From: Bradyrhizobium sp. RP6 | GTDB taxonomy: Bacteria; Pseudomonadota; Alphaproteobacteria; Rhizobiales; Xanthobacteraceae | Assembly (NCBI RefSeq): GCF_003837805.1 | Contig: NZ_RQIT01000010.1 | Span: forward strand, 124,001 to 188,000 | Length of the DNA stretch: 64,000 nucleotides | Direction: 5' to 3' | Shown: positions 26,072 through 34,856 of the stretch, in pieces | Layout: each line of letters opens with the position of its first letter | Numbering within the stretch: position 1 is the stretch's first letter | Position numbers and translations under genes: made by a program | Notes under the pieces: generated by a model | The model's database searches: none | The model's input: the letters and a program-made list of their open reading frames with translations, nothing else | Told to the model about the DNA's origin: nothing

Positions 26072-26692
26072 ATGAACCTTATCAGGTTTACGGTTCGAGC
26101 CGCTGTGGTGATTGCGATCGCAAGCTCGATATCCTCCGCCGCCAGCGCGGCTGTTTATCCGCCCAGCCGGCAACTGCAGGCTCAGATCATTTCCGATTTC
26201 AAGGGATCTCCTGCAACGCTTTTGCAGCAATATCCTGATGGCGGTCCGCAGTTGATTTCGCGCGTCCGCGACCTTGGAGCGTCGGATCCGACGACAGTGC
26301 CGGGTCTGATCGAACTGCTGAAGAACCCGGCGACATCGAAGGACCAGTTGCGCGCGATCGTCGCTGGACTTGCCCAGGTCGCCCGCATGGCGGCACAGAC
26401 CGATCAAGCGTTTGCCAATGAGATTCAGGCCGCCGTCGCCGGAACGAACAATCCGGACGTGATTGCTGCCTATCAGGCCGCAACCGGTGATGTTGCAATC
26501 GCTGCGGCTGGCGGTGCCGGGGGGGGTGGCTCCGGTGGTGGGGGCCCGACGACCGGCTTCGGATTTGCCTTTGGTGGCAGCGGCTCCGGTGCCCAGAGCT
26601 TTGGTGGCCTGCACTACCCGAACAGTGTGACGACTTATACGGGTTCAGTGACTCCCTCGACCGCCTATCCTGCGGTCAGTCCGACGCAATAA
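26072..26692 (+). CDS. Exported kinase-associated protein A (206 aa)
   Basis: A signal peptide (about 1-27, ending SAASA) leads to a helical domain (about 30-145) and a glycine-rich tail (AAAGGAGGGGSGGGGPTTG and GFAFGGSGSGAQSFGG). The helical part has SPATLL, twenty residues later DPTTVP, then IVAGLAQVARMA and VIAAYQAATGD. The same order and the same 20-residue spacing occur in the exported protein at 54504 (SPSSLL, NPSVLP, IGAALRIAEARC, GYSGAGD). Both genes lie directly upstream of a tyrosine autokinase gene. It is probably periplasmic and a partner of the kinase's extracytoplasmic domain; this is inference. No PEP-CTERM or RTX motif is present. Confidence 0.75.
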   Translation: MNLIRFTVRAAVVIAIASSISSAASAAVYPPSRQLQAQIISDFKGSPATLLQQYPDGGPQLISRVRDLGASDPTTVPGLIELLKNPATSKDQLRAIVAGLAQVARMAAQTDQAFANEIQAAVAGTNNPDVIAAYQAATGDVAIAAAGGAGGGGSGGGGPTTGFGFAFGGSGSGAQSFGGLHYPNSVTTYTGSVTPSTAYPAVSPTQ

Positions 26693-26736
26693 CGTCCGGG
26701 CCTCTTGCGCCGGCATCCCCTTAGAGAAAATAAACC

Positions 26737-26761
26737 AAGGCAGCGTGTCACGCGCTGCCTT
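26737..26761 (+). terminator. Hairpin between exported protein A and the kinase
   Basis: A perfect 9-bp stem (AAGGCAGCG at 26737-26745, complement at 26753-26761) with a 7-nt loop, 45 bp after the stop of the exported protein gene. The tail is T-poor (TGATCTTCC), so it may attenuate rather than stop transcription into the kinase gene. Confidence 0.55.
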
Positions 26762-26916
26762 TGATCTTCCGCGATGACTTGCACGATATACTGCCCGTGA
26801 AGCACGTGGTGCGCCCATGCTTCGATGACTATGCGTGATTTGCGGACACGTGAAATCACGTCGCCGCGCGCTTGTCGGCCCAAGTACGGGCATTGATTGA
26901 TTTCAGGATTTACCGG

Positions 26917-29136
26917 ATGTTGCAGCTGAACAAGTCCACCTCAGAGATCAATCGCGAATTCGCCGAGACTCAAGGCTCCCCGTTTCAATCGCTGACTCTG
27001 CATTTGGATGTCATCCGGCATCAGTTCCCAACAATTGTCGCGATCATATCCGCCTCTGTGATCTTGGCGCTTCTCTATCTCTTTACCGAAGCTCCGCAAT
27101 TCACCTCTACGGCGTCGATCGTCATCGACACTCGCAAAGTACAATTGTTCCAGCAGCAATCGATGCTCGGTGACGTGGCCCCTGACTCGGCGTCGGTGGA
27201 AACGCAGGTTGAAATTCTCAAGTCCGAGAACATCAGCTTGGCGGTCATTCGTGACCTGCATCTGACGGAAGATCCGGAGTTCCTCGGCAACGGCGGAAGC
27301 TTGATCGGGTCGATCGGCAATTTCTTTTCCGATCTGTTTTCCAGTGGCCGTGCCGGTTCCGAGTTCAGATTGCAACGCAAAGCTCTGCAACGTTTTGAGA
27401 GCAATCGTACCATCAAGCGTCTCGGTCTCACATACGTCATGGAGATCGGCTTCACCTCGCGTGATCCAGCGAAAGCGGCGCAGATCGCCAATGCGATCGC
27501 TGACGCCTACATTGTTGACCAACTGGAAGCCAAGTACCAATCAACGCGTCGCGCCAGCGTCTGGTTGCAGGATCGCATCAAGGAGTTGCGCGCTCAGGCA
27601 TCCGCGGCACAGAAGGCGGTTGTCGATTTCAAGACAGCCAACAACATTGTCGATACCGGCGGGCGCTTGATGAACGAGCAACAGCTCGCCGAAGTGAATA
27701 GCCAGCTGGTTGGGGCGCACGCCTCGACGGCCGAGGCCAGGGCGCGGCTGGACCGCATCAACGATATTCTGAAGCGCGAAATCCCGGACGCGGCAGTGGC
27801 GGATGCTCTTCGGAACGAGACCATCGTCAAGCTGCGCGGCCAGTATGTCGATATGGCCGCCAAGGAAGCGATCTGGGCCGCCAAGTATGGCCACGATCAT
27901 CTTGCCGCGGTGAATCTGCGTCGCCAAATGGACGAGATCAAGCGGAACATGATCGACGAGCTCAAGCGCATTCAGGAATCTTATAAGAGCGACTATGATA
28001 TCGCCGTCACGCGCGAGGAAAGCATCAAGGCTAGTTTGGCCACCGTGGTCTCGGAGTCCCAGCTCACCAATCAGGCGCAGGTTCGGCTACGCGAGCTCGA
28101 TAGCAATGCGCAGTCGTATCAGGCGATGTACGACAATTTCCTGCAGCGCTACATGGAATCGGTCCAGCAGCAATCGTTCCCCATCAGTGAAGCGCGCGTG
28201 ATCAGTGCAGCAACGACACCGCTGGTCAAGAGCTATCCAAAGACTCTTATCGTACTGGGGGTGGCTCTTTTTGGCGGTCTGGTGCTGAGCTTCGTCCTAG
28301 CGATCGTGCGTGAAATGATGGACCGGGTGTTCAGGACGACACAGCAGGTCGAAGAGGTGCTCGGCGCGAGTTGCATAGCGCTGCTGCCGACAGTGAACGC
28401 AGCTGCGACCAAGGACGCAACGCCCAGATTGCTGCGTTATGTCGTTGATCATCCTCTCTCGCGCTTCTCCGAAGCGGTGCGCTCGACGAAGGTGGCAGTC
28501 GATCTGAACTCGATCGTTCGAGAGAACCGCGTGCTGGCGGTTACGTCGACTCTTCCGAATGAAGGCAAAAGCACGCTGTCTGCCAACCTGGCGCAATTGA
28601 TGGCCCATGGCGGTGCGCGCGTCCTCCTGATCGATTGCGATCTCCGCAATCCCTCGCTCTCTCGCGCGCTGACGCCAGACGCGGAGTCTGGTTTGGTCGA
28701 GATCCTCGCGCATAAGGCTAAACTGGAGCAAGCGTTGACGGTTGATGCGCAGACGGGGCTCTCGATCTTGGCTGCAGGTACGACCTCCAAGCTTCTTCAT
28801 ACGAATGAGATATTGGCATCCAAGATGATGCATGGCCTGATTAGCGAGCTGAGGGACAAGTTCGATTACATCGTGCTCGACATGCCGCCGATGGCGCCGG
28901 TAGTGGACGTGCGCGTGACGTCGACGTTCGTCGACTCCTACATATTCGTTGTGGAGTGGGGCAAGACCCTGATGGATGTCGTCAGGCACAATCTGCGTGG
29001 TTCTCAGGAAATCCAAGACAAGCTACTTGGCGTCGTTCTCAACAAGGCAGATACGAAGCGCCTTGCTCGCTACGAGTCCTATCACAGCCGTTACTATTAC
29101 AAGAAGAACTATGCCCGCTACGGCTACGTCGATTAG
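26917..29136 (+). CDS. Polysaccharide co-polymerase/tyrosine autokinase 1 (Wzc/ExoP-like)
   Basis: About 739 residues. Two membrane helices (about 40-57 and 445-465) enclose a long extracytoplasmic coiled-coil Wzz-type domain. The cytoplasmic C-terminus holds the BY-kinase: Walker A in TLPNEGKSTLSA, Walker A' in VLLIDCDLRNPSL and Walker B in YIVLDMPPM. The last 20 residues carry eight tyrosines (for example ESYHSRYYYKKNYARYGY), a classic autophosphorylation cluster. It controls chain length and export. ATG at 26917 is preferred to the TTG at 26872, since the latter adds 15 unlikely residues. Next to it lie exported protein A upstream and the TPR-like protein one base downstream. Confidence 0.93.
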   Translation: MLQLNKSTSEINREFAETQGSPFQSLTLHLDVIRHQFPTIVAIISASVILALLYLFTEAPQFTSTASIVIDTRKVQLFQQQSMLGDVAPDSASVETQVEILKSENISLAVIRDLHLTEDPEFLGNGGSLIGSIGNFFSDLFSSGRAGSEFRLQRKALQRFESNRTIKRLGLTYVMEIGFTSRDPAKAAQIANAIADAYIVDQLEAKYQSTRRASVWLQDRIKELRAQASAAQKAVVDFKTANNIVDTGGRLMNEQQLAEVNSQLVGAHASTAEARARLDRINDILKREIPDAAVADALRNETIVKLRGQYVDMAAKEAIWAAKYGHDHLAAVNLRRQMDEIKRNMIDELKRIQESYKSDYDIAVTREESIKASLATVVSESQLTNQAQVRLRELDSNAQSYQAMYDNFLQRYMESVQQQSFPISEARVISAATTPLVKSYPKTLIVLGVALFGGLVLSFVLAIVREMMDRVFRTTQQVEEVLGASCIALLPTVNAAATKDATPRLLRYVVDHPLSRFSEAVRSTKVAVDLNSIVRENRVLAVTSTLPNEGKSTLSANLAQLMAHGGARVLLIDCDLRNPSLSRALTPDAESGLVEILAHKAKLEQALTVDAQTGLSILAAGTTSKLLHTNEILASKMMHGLISELRDKFDYIVLDMPPMAPVVDVRVTSTFVDSYIFVVEWGKTLMDVVRHNLRGSQEIQDKLLGVVLNKADTKRLARYESYHSRYYYKKNYARYGYVD

Positions 29137-29137
29137 C

Positions 29138-29896
29138 ATGGGCGAGATCTGGCGGAGATGCTGCAGGGGCGTATTGCTTCTGACGGGTATCGTTGGAGTA
29201 ACCTGGTCACTGATCGTGTTGCCATCGTTCTGGGCCGATCTGCAGGTCAGCTCCGTGGCCACGCACATCTTGGTCGGTGAACAGCTCAAGCCGGGGACCG
29301 TGGATTCGATTGCGGTTCGTATGGACGCGGACTCGCCATCGAGCCTTCCCTACCCCAATCTGATACGAGCCCGAGCGCTGATTGCGCTTCGCTCGGCCGA
29401 GGAGGCCATGTTGGGAAAGGGTTCCCAGGACCTGGATCGCAAACTGGCGGCCGCGGAGAACAAGCTGAAGTCGTCGTTGATGCTCGATCCAGCCGACGCT
29501 TTTCTTTGGCTGTTGCTGTACTGGGTGAGGAACGAGCGCGACGGCTTCGACGCAGGAAATATTCGCTATCTTGAACAGTCGTACGCCGCTGGACCATACG
29601 AAGGCTGGATCGCGCTCCGTCGCAACAGGTTGGCGCTTGCGGTATTTCCACTGCTTGGGGAACAGCTGCAGCAAAAGGTCGTTGCCGAGTTCGCCGGCAT
29701 GGTCGAAAGCGAGTTCACCGATGATGCGGCACGCAACCTGACGGGAGTCGGCTGGCCTCAGAGGGATAGATTGCTGGCGAGCCTCGCAGGCGTTCGCCTG
29801 ATCGCCCGTGAAGCTTTTGCGAAGCGGCTGGCATATGACGGCGTGAAGGCCACTGTGCCGGGAGTCGATCTGCCTGAAAGGATGTGGCGGCAATGA
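29138..29896 (+). CDS. Membrane-anchored TPR-like protein (252 aa)
   Basis: One N-terminal membrane helix (about 10-30, GVLLLTGIVGVTWSLIVLPS) is followed by an extracytoplasmic, all-helical region. LMLDPADAFLWLLLYWVRNE and EQSYAAGPYEGWIALRRNRL resemble TPR-like helix pairs. It seems related to the protein at 15857 in layout and in the PxxAxLWL motif. The start is one base after the kinase stop codon and the gene overlaps the next by ATGA, so kinase, this gene and 29893 form a tight operon. A scaffold in the secretion complex is plausible; the exact function is unknown. Confidence 0.7.
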   Translation: MGEIWRRCCRGVLLLTGIVGVTWSLIVLPSFWADLQVSSVATHILVGEQLKPGTVDSIAVRMDADSPSSLPYPNLIRARALIALRSAEEAMLGKGSQDLDRKLAAAENKLKSSLMLDPADAFLWLLLYWVRNERDGFDAGNIRYLEQSYAAGPYEGWIALRRNRLALAVFPLLGEQLQQKVVAEFAGMVESEFTDDAARNLTGVGWPQRDRLLASLAGVRLIAREAFAKRLAYDGVKATVPGVDLPERMWRQ

Positions 29897-30288
29897 TTCG
29901 ATCGCTCTTTCGGCTTGTCCTGCTGATCTGCATGGCTCCGGCCTGGACATTGATCCAGAACGTTCCATCGGCTCACGCACAAAGCACCAAGTCAAAATTC
30001 ACGATGCAGGGCGCCGCCGACACGTCGGAATCGCCCGTCATCCGTGACGGCGCCAATCGGCCCTGCCTCAATGTTGAGGCGGCTGCCAAAGGGCATGTCC
30101 AGAACGGAGAGCTGATGGATCATATCGTGAGCGTCAAGAACAACTGCTCTCGAATGATCAGAGTCAAGATCTGCTATTACCATAGCGATCACTGCAAGGA
30201 TGCGACCGTCTACGGCTATCAGCGCGTCGACACGATTCTGGGAACGATGAAGATGTCGACCTTTCGATATTCACTATTTCAAAAATGA
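29893..30288 (+). CDS. Exported four-cysteine protein (131 aa)
   Basis: A signal peptide (about 1-30, ending AHAQ) is followed by a mature domain of about 100 residues with four cysteines (NRPCLN, NNCSRM, KICYYH, DHCKDA), enough for two disulfides. Segments IVSVKNNCSRMIRVKICYY are beta-like. It starts within the stop codon of the upstream gene (ATGA), so it is translationally coupled to it and belongs to the kinase operon. No family with known function is recognised. It is likely a periplasmic component of the export machinery. Confidence 0.7.
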   Translation: MIRSLFRLVLLICMAPAWTLIQNVPSAHAQSTKSKFTMQGAADTSESPVIRDGANRPCLNVEAAAKGHVQNGELMDHIVSVKNNCSRMIRVKICYYHSDHCKDATVYGYQRVDTILGTMKMSTFRYSLFQK

Positions 30289-30306
30289 ACTTGCCGCGCG
30301 CTCTGC

Positions 30307-31377
30307 TCATCTGATCGCAGGGACCTCGAAAAGGTCCACGAACTTTCTCGCGTCGTCTTCGCGCTGAACGAGCAGCCCTGCGCGATTACGGTCGGCCTCG
30401 TTCAGGGCGGTTTGAAAGTCAGCGACCGACTTCTCCCACGCGAGGATTTGTTTCGCGATCCCGTCGAGATCCGACGCGCTCGGATCGAGCAGCAATTCTT
30501 CCGGTACCATGTTGGCGATGCATCCGCGGCTGGAGGCAGCGACGATGATGCCTGCCATCTGCGCCTCATAGATCACCACGGGCTGCGCTTCGTTGACGTA
30601 TCTCGTCGGAAATATCAGAGCGTCTATCGAGGAGAGAAAGTGGACCTTGGCGTCATCGTATACGGGCCCCACGTACTCTATTCCACCGATCTCGCTCGCG
30701 CGACGCTTGATGTAGCGCTCGATTTCGAGATCGGAGCAGGGACCAGCGATTCGTGCCGTCAGGCTGGATCCGCTCTCTCGCAGTCGAGCCATCAGGTCGA
30801 GAAATCGGTCGATACCCTTTTCGAGCGAGATGTTCGATAGATAGCCGATCGAGCTGAATTTCCGGCCACAGTTCCGCAGTTCGACCGCGGGCAAATCGAT
30901 AAACGCTAGGTTGGAGATGACGACCGTCCTCAGATGCTTGCCGTACAGCTCCGAAAGTGTCGTCGCCATCCTGGGACAGAGCGTAATATGAAGCTGGTTG
31001 GTGCCGGCCATGCGAACGATGGACGCCAAGATAGGGCTGCGCTTCGTCAGGTATGCAAAGCTGTGATGATGGAACGCGATCGTCTTTCCTAACCACCGCG
31101 CGAGGGCGACCATCAAGAGGTCATAGAGCAGACCATATCCGCCGGACAGAGAAAGGTAGAGTGTCGGGGCCTCGGAGTGGCGAATGATAGCTCGTCCGCA
31201 TCGGGCGTATGCTCGTGCGCGATTGAAATGATGCCGCCACCGATTGGGAGCATTGCCTGGTGATGTGTCGCCGAACGCGAGTTGAAATCCAGCAGCGCGC
31301 AGAGTGTCGGCCGCCCGCTTGGTGATGAGAGCAGCGCCATGAACCGGCGGAGGAAGTGGACCCGCCACAACGATCAT
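30307..31377 (-). CDS. GT-B glycosyltransferase (family 4-like)
   Basis: About 356 residues. The N-terminus MIVVAGPLPPPVHGAALITK is the usual GT4 start with an open G-x-G-G-type loop; the C-terminal donor half has IGYLSNISLEKGIDRFLDL and PTRYVNEAQPVVIYEAQMAG, the E-x7-E nucleotide-sugar motif of retaining GT-B enzymes. It probably transfers a sugar to the lipid-linked repeat. An in-frame GTG at 31389 is an alternative start. It is transcribed opposite to the kinase operon, with stops 19 bp apart, and downstream of the acetyltransferase, methyltransferase and hydrolase genes. Confidence 0.82.
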   Translation of the reverse strand: MIVVAGPLPPPVHGAALITKRAADTLRAAGFQLAFGDTSPGNAPNRWRHHFNRARAYARCGRAIIRHSEAPTLYLSLSGGYGLLYDLLMVALARWLGKTIAFHHHSFAYLTKRSPILASIVRMAGTNQLHITLCPRMATTLSELYGKHLRTVVISNLAFIDLPAVELRNCGRKFSSIGYLSNISLEKGIDRFLDLMARLRESGSSLTARIAGPCSDLEIERYIKRRASEIGGIEYVGPVYDDAKVHFLSSIDALIFPTRYVNEAQPVVIYEAQMAGIIVAASSRGCIANMVPEELLLDPSASDLDGIAKQILAWEKSVADFQTALNEADRNRAGLLVQREDDARKFVDLFEVPAIR

Positions 31378-31561
31378 TTTACCGGGCACGGAGTCGTCGG
31401 TCCTTCAGCATGTCGGCAAAAGAATAATCGATGGCGAGCGCATTCTTGGCAAGGCAGCGGCACGGATCCCCAATGTCGCCCTAACCGGACGGTAGAGAAC
31501 AGGTCACCGTGTGCGACACACAGGGCGAGCCCGGGACGCACCTGCGAGCCGCGTCCGAGCA

Positions 31562-32233
31562 CTACGTGACTGTGAAGGCGGTTCGGTGAAAAATCTTTGC
31601 GGTCTTGGGTATGTCCCGCTGGTGAACCGCGGGATTGCCACCGATCATCGAGTATTCTTGGGGCGCGACGTGAGTTACAACTGCGCCCGAAGCCACAACG
31701 CAATAGTCCGGGATGGTGACGCCCTGCAGAATGATCACGCCGGTGCCGATCATCGTGTAGGCTCCTATCGTGATTGGAGAGCATGTTTGCCGAGCAGACA
31801 TTGGATTGACCCCGTGGGTCAACAACTGGCTGCGGAATCCGGCCAGACCGCAGAACTGACGAAACTCGATCCGGTCTGTGCAATCAATGTAATGCTGGCT
31901 CATCACCAGACTTGCCTTGCGCATAATAAGATCCGAACGCCGTTTCGTTCTGTTTCGGAAGGCCGGCGAATTCAGGCGAGTTGACAGTCCACCGATCCAG
32001 TTCAGATTGCCGATGACCGCATCTTCATCCATCTGCAACCGATCAAGCCGGCCGATATAGTTGAGATGACCGATGTAGGTCTTCGCTTCCAGGACGCATT
32101 CGTCGGCCAGAATCAAGGACAGACCGATCCGCGCGTCGCGATGGATCGAAAAACCGGGGATCGCGTTGAGGACCAGCCGGCGGATTCTCCAGGGGAAGAA
32201 AAGAAATAAAACTTGAATAGCAATCTTCAGCAT
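31562..32233 (-). CDS. Hexapeptide-repeat O-acetyltransferase
   Basis: About 223 residues. The hexapeptide left-handed beta-helix pattern is visible (IGLSLILADECVLEAKTYIG and ITIGAYTMIGTGVIILQGVT, then IPDYCVVASGAVVTH), ending in the usual YSMIGGNPA. Such enzymes acetylate sugar hydroxyls. The N-terminus has a hydrophobic amphipathic stretch (MLKIAIQVLFLFFPWRIRR) that may attach it to the membrane. ATG at 32233 is preceded by GAGGA with good spacing; the longer frame to 32332 has none. It is one of two acetyltransferases of this fold in the window (the other is at 44850). Confidence 0.8.
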   Translation of the reverse strand: MLKIAIQVLFLFFPWRIRRLVLNAIPGFSIHRDARIGLSLILADECVLEAKTYIGHLNYIGRLDRLQMDEDAVIGNLNWIGGLSTRLNSPAFRNRTKRRSDLIMRKASLVMSQHYIDCTDRIEFRQFCGLAGFRSQLLTHGVNPMSARQTCSPITIGAYTMIGTGVIILQGVTIPDYCVVASGAVVTHVAPQEYSMIGGNPAVHQRDIPKTAKIFHRTAFTVT

Positions 32234-32351
32234 AGTCGTTCCTCGCGCCACCCAAAATAACCGAAAGTGCTGCGGTTTGGTCAAGATCTCGGCTTTAAGG
32301 TTTATTTCGATAGCGTATCGCCTCGAGGACACGAATTCACCAGCGCACCAG

Positions 32352-33104
32352 CTAGGCGGCTTCCGCCGGACAGTCGAGCTTCTTCCGGATGAAAACCATC
32401 AAGACGGTCTTGAAGGCGTGAGGCGTAAGCGACTGAACGAGTTGGAACGCGCGGTAAAGACCGCGGTTGTTGGCGTGGTAGGCTGGCTCTGCATCCCAAG
32501 CATATACAAAATGGTCGAAACGCGCGGGTGGGAAATACCTCCGTAGCGTAGCCGGCGTATTCAAACGATAGACCGCCGGAAAGATGTCCTCATCCTTGCG
32601 CTCGGGTTGTGCCGAGCTGAGTATGCTGCGGCTTATTCCGCTCGGGATGAGGCGGTTGGCTAATGCGATGTAGCCGTACCTGTTTGGGGTTCGCGCGCAG
32701 ATCCAGCCGCCGGGCTTCAGAAGCCTGTCCATCTCGGCGGTGCTTTGGGCCGGATCCGGAATATGCTCGAATGTGCAATCCGACAGGATGATGTCGGCGC
32801 AATTGGCAGGCAGTGGCGCACGTCCCGTCGGATCCAGGAGCATCGCCTCGTCCAGGGACGGATTGGTGAAGACGGCTTCGTCGACGTCCAATCCGATGAC
32901 TTGGGCAACGCGTCCCTTGAAATTGCAGAGATTGCGCCGGTACTCCGAGCTGGCGTCTTCGTGGATCGCGCCGCGGCCTGCGCCGAAATCGATCATTCTG
33001 GTGCTCGGCGTCGCGAGGGCGTTCACGCGTTGGTAAAACGCAATCGTGCCGTCGATCCTGGAGAATCCGCCAGCAGCTAATTCCGGGAAGAAAGTTGAAT
33101 GCAT
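32352..33104 (-). CDS. Class I SAM-dependent methyltransferase
   Basis: About 250 residues. The SAM motif MIDFGAGRGAIHE is clear, followed by VIGLDVDEAV (acidic second strand), LSDCTFEHIPDP and LLKPGGWICARTPNRYGY. This is the small-molecule class I fold seen in polysaccharide loci. The substrate is probably a sugar or a lipid-linked sugar and cannot be named. ATG at 33104 is chosen; the frame extends to a TTG at 33131. It lies downstream of the glycoside hydrolase gene and upstream of the acetyltransferase on the same strand. Confidence 0.82.
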   Translation of the reverse strand: MHSTFFPELAAGGFSRIDGTIAFYQRVNALATPSTRMIDFGAGRGAIHEDASSEYRRNLCNFKGRVAQVIGLDVDEAVFTNPSLDEAMLLDPTGRAPLPANCADIILSDCTFEHIPDPAQSTAEMDRLLKPGGWICARTPNRYGYIALANRLIPSGISRSILSSAQPERKDEDIFPAVYRLNTPATLRRYFPPARFDHFVYAWDAEPAYHANNRGLYRAFQLVQSLTPHAFKTVLMVFIRKKLDCPAEAA

Positions 33105-33187
33105 GGGACCCACTGACGCTGGTGCGTTCAAGAGAAATGACGGCCAAATACCTAGGCAGTGTTCGTCCGAACCACGACCGGAATATT

Positions 33188-34600
33188 CTAGACCGGCGGA
33201 CGGGACGACGACCCGCCGTGATACAGCAAATCCTGATAGGCCGAGGTCTCACGAATTTCGAACGCGCTCGGGAGGTCTATGACATTGGCGTCGCCACGGC
33301 TGAGCCGAAAACTCACCTTGCCTGGCACCAACGGAATTCGAAACGAGGTGATTCCAGCTTTCGCCTTCATGCTCTTTGAGCCCTTCGCGGTCGCTATCGT
33401 GAGCTCGCCCGGCTCCTTCAAGAACGCAAGCAGCTCGATGTCATTCTGAGGCGGATCGGCAAAGCGACTGACCAGATTTGTTGCGAACCTGAACGGCTGA
33501 GCGGAGCCAGTTCCGGCCGCCTCGGTGGATTCGATTCGGTGAAAATAGTAGAGCACGTCTTCAGTGATCGGCGGCATCGTACCGTTCTTGAACCACGCGA
33601 TATAGAACGCAGCGAGATCATAGAAAGCGTACTGAATGCTGGTTGACGGTCGAATTTCGGATCCTTCGGAATAGTCGTTCCAGGTGGCGATGTTGACCGC
33701 GTCGGAGCCGATTTCCATTGCCGCGGCCCATGAAGCTCGGAACAATTCACTGTTGTGGCATTCCGAGAACCAGCGATTGTGCGGCCGGAAGTCCTGAGGC
33801 CACACCACGGATGCCCAGACCTTCCCGGCCTGTTTGGCCAACTTTCCTACCTTCTTGAGGAGAGGGACGTCGCTCAATTTGTCGACCCCCCACATCGAGG
33901 CACCATCGATCAATTCCATGAAATCGATCGTTCTGCGCACATCGAGAAATGTAGGGTAGAAGAAAACCTTCTCTCCGCTTGACGTCAGTCGTTGCAACAG
34001 TTCCTTCCATCGGCCAACGTCCCACTGCTCGGGAGAAAAAGCCCCTAGGATCAGTCGGCCGTCGGATTGGCGCGCAACATGGGAATTCCGCGCCAGCTTG
34101 AGGATTGCGTCGGCAATCGCATCGACCGGTGTCTTCACCAGAATTACGGTATCGATCGATAGTATGACTTCGAATCCCGGCGGGCCCTGTTGGGCGGCCT
34201 CAAGCATGTTGCGCAAATGGATCATGTACGGGGAGCCGTCGTCTATACCCCCCATGTTGAACAGGAAGCCATCGAGCCCGATGTGATGCGCGGCTTTGAT
34301 CTCATCAAGCATGTCAAGCACAGCCCAGTTTGCCTCCGGGCGCGGAGGTCGAGGCAGGGGGCGTTCGCGCACGAAGCCGCCCTCGGCCCGAAGTTTACCT
34401 TGGGTGCCGTCCGGCGACAGATAATCAGCATACTGGTCTTTATCCGCCGGCCAGTTATCAAACGAGGTCGGGAACCAATGCCAATGCGCGTAAACTTTCT
34501 TCCTCTTCGCTCCTGAACTCGTCGCGGCGGCCACCGGGGCCGGCATTGAAGATGCTCCTGCGAGGAGGATGCTGGCGGAAAGAAGCTGGCGCCGGTCCAT
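33188..34600 (-). CDS. Tat-exported GH71-like alpha-1,3-glucanase
   Basis: About 470 residues. The N-terminus MDRRQLLSASILLAGASS has a twin-arginine type signal, ending near AAAT. The mature enzyme shows the pattern of glycoside hydrolase family 71: VYAHWHWFPTSFDNW at 36-50, HIGLDGFLFNMGGI at 106-119, ending in ATWNDYSEGSEI at 305-316, close to the WNDYGES active-site region of fungal mutanases. GH71 enzymes cut alpha-1,3-glucan. In a polysaccharide locus it may trim or release the polymer. The assignment to the family is by motif only; other hydrolases of similar barrel are possible. Confidence 0.75.
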   Translation of the reverse strand: MDRRQLLSASILLAGASSMPAPVAAATSSGAKRKKVYAHWHWFPTSFDNWPADKDQYADYLSPDGTQGKLRAEGGFVRERPLPRPPRPEANWAVLDMLDEIKAAHHIGLDGFLFNMGGIDDGSPYMIHLRNMLEAAQQGPPGFEVILSIDTVILVKTPVDAIADAILKLARNSHVARQSDGRLILGAFSPEQWDVGRWKELLQRLTSSGEKVFFYPTFLDVRRTIDFMELIDGASMWGVDKLSDVPLLKKVGKLAKQAGKVWASVVWPQDFRPHNRWFSECHNSELFRASWAAAMEIGSDAVNIATWNDYSEGSEIRPSTSIQYAFYDLAAFYIAWFKNGTMPPITEDVLYYFHRIESTEAAGTGSAQPFRFATNLVSRFADPPQNDIELLAFLKEPGELTIATAKGSKSMKAKAGITSFRIPLVPGKVSFRLSRGDANVIDLPSAFEIRETSAYQDLLYHGGSSSRPPV

Positions 34601-34856
34601 ACGCGCGTGCAGCTTAAGGTCGGCGTTAATCCGGGCCGGAGAAAAGGACATTCAAGTAAGTATTCCGTTGATATCTTCTATATATTACAAGGATATCTCA
34701 CCTGAGTTTTGGCCGCAAGGTGAGCGAGTTCGAAGCGTTAACGCGACCGAGATATGTATTGTACGATCTGCACCGGGGCTGAAGAGCGGTTGGATGCGCT
34801 CTTTCCAGAGCCGGCGCCGCAATGTGGAGCTTGGCGAACTCTAATGTTTTTAGGTT
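34601..34856. promoter_or_regulatory. AT-rich divergent promoter region
   Basis: A 256-bp region between the GH71-like gene (34600, minus) and the polymerase gene (34857, plus), notably AT-rich around 34655-34695 (TTCTATATATTACAAGG). Both genes need a promoter here. No operator can be defined by eye. Confidence 0.4.

Noticed and set aside
26518..26600. Glycine-rich segment as RTX repeat or PEP-CTERM-type sorting signal
   Set aside because: The nonapeptide GGxGxDxUx is absent, there is no Pro-Glu-Pro motif or terminal hydrophobic/basic tail, and no exosortase gene is in the window.
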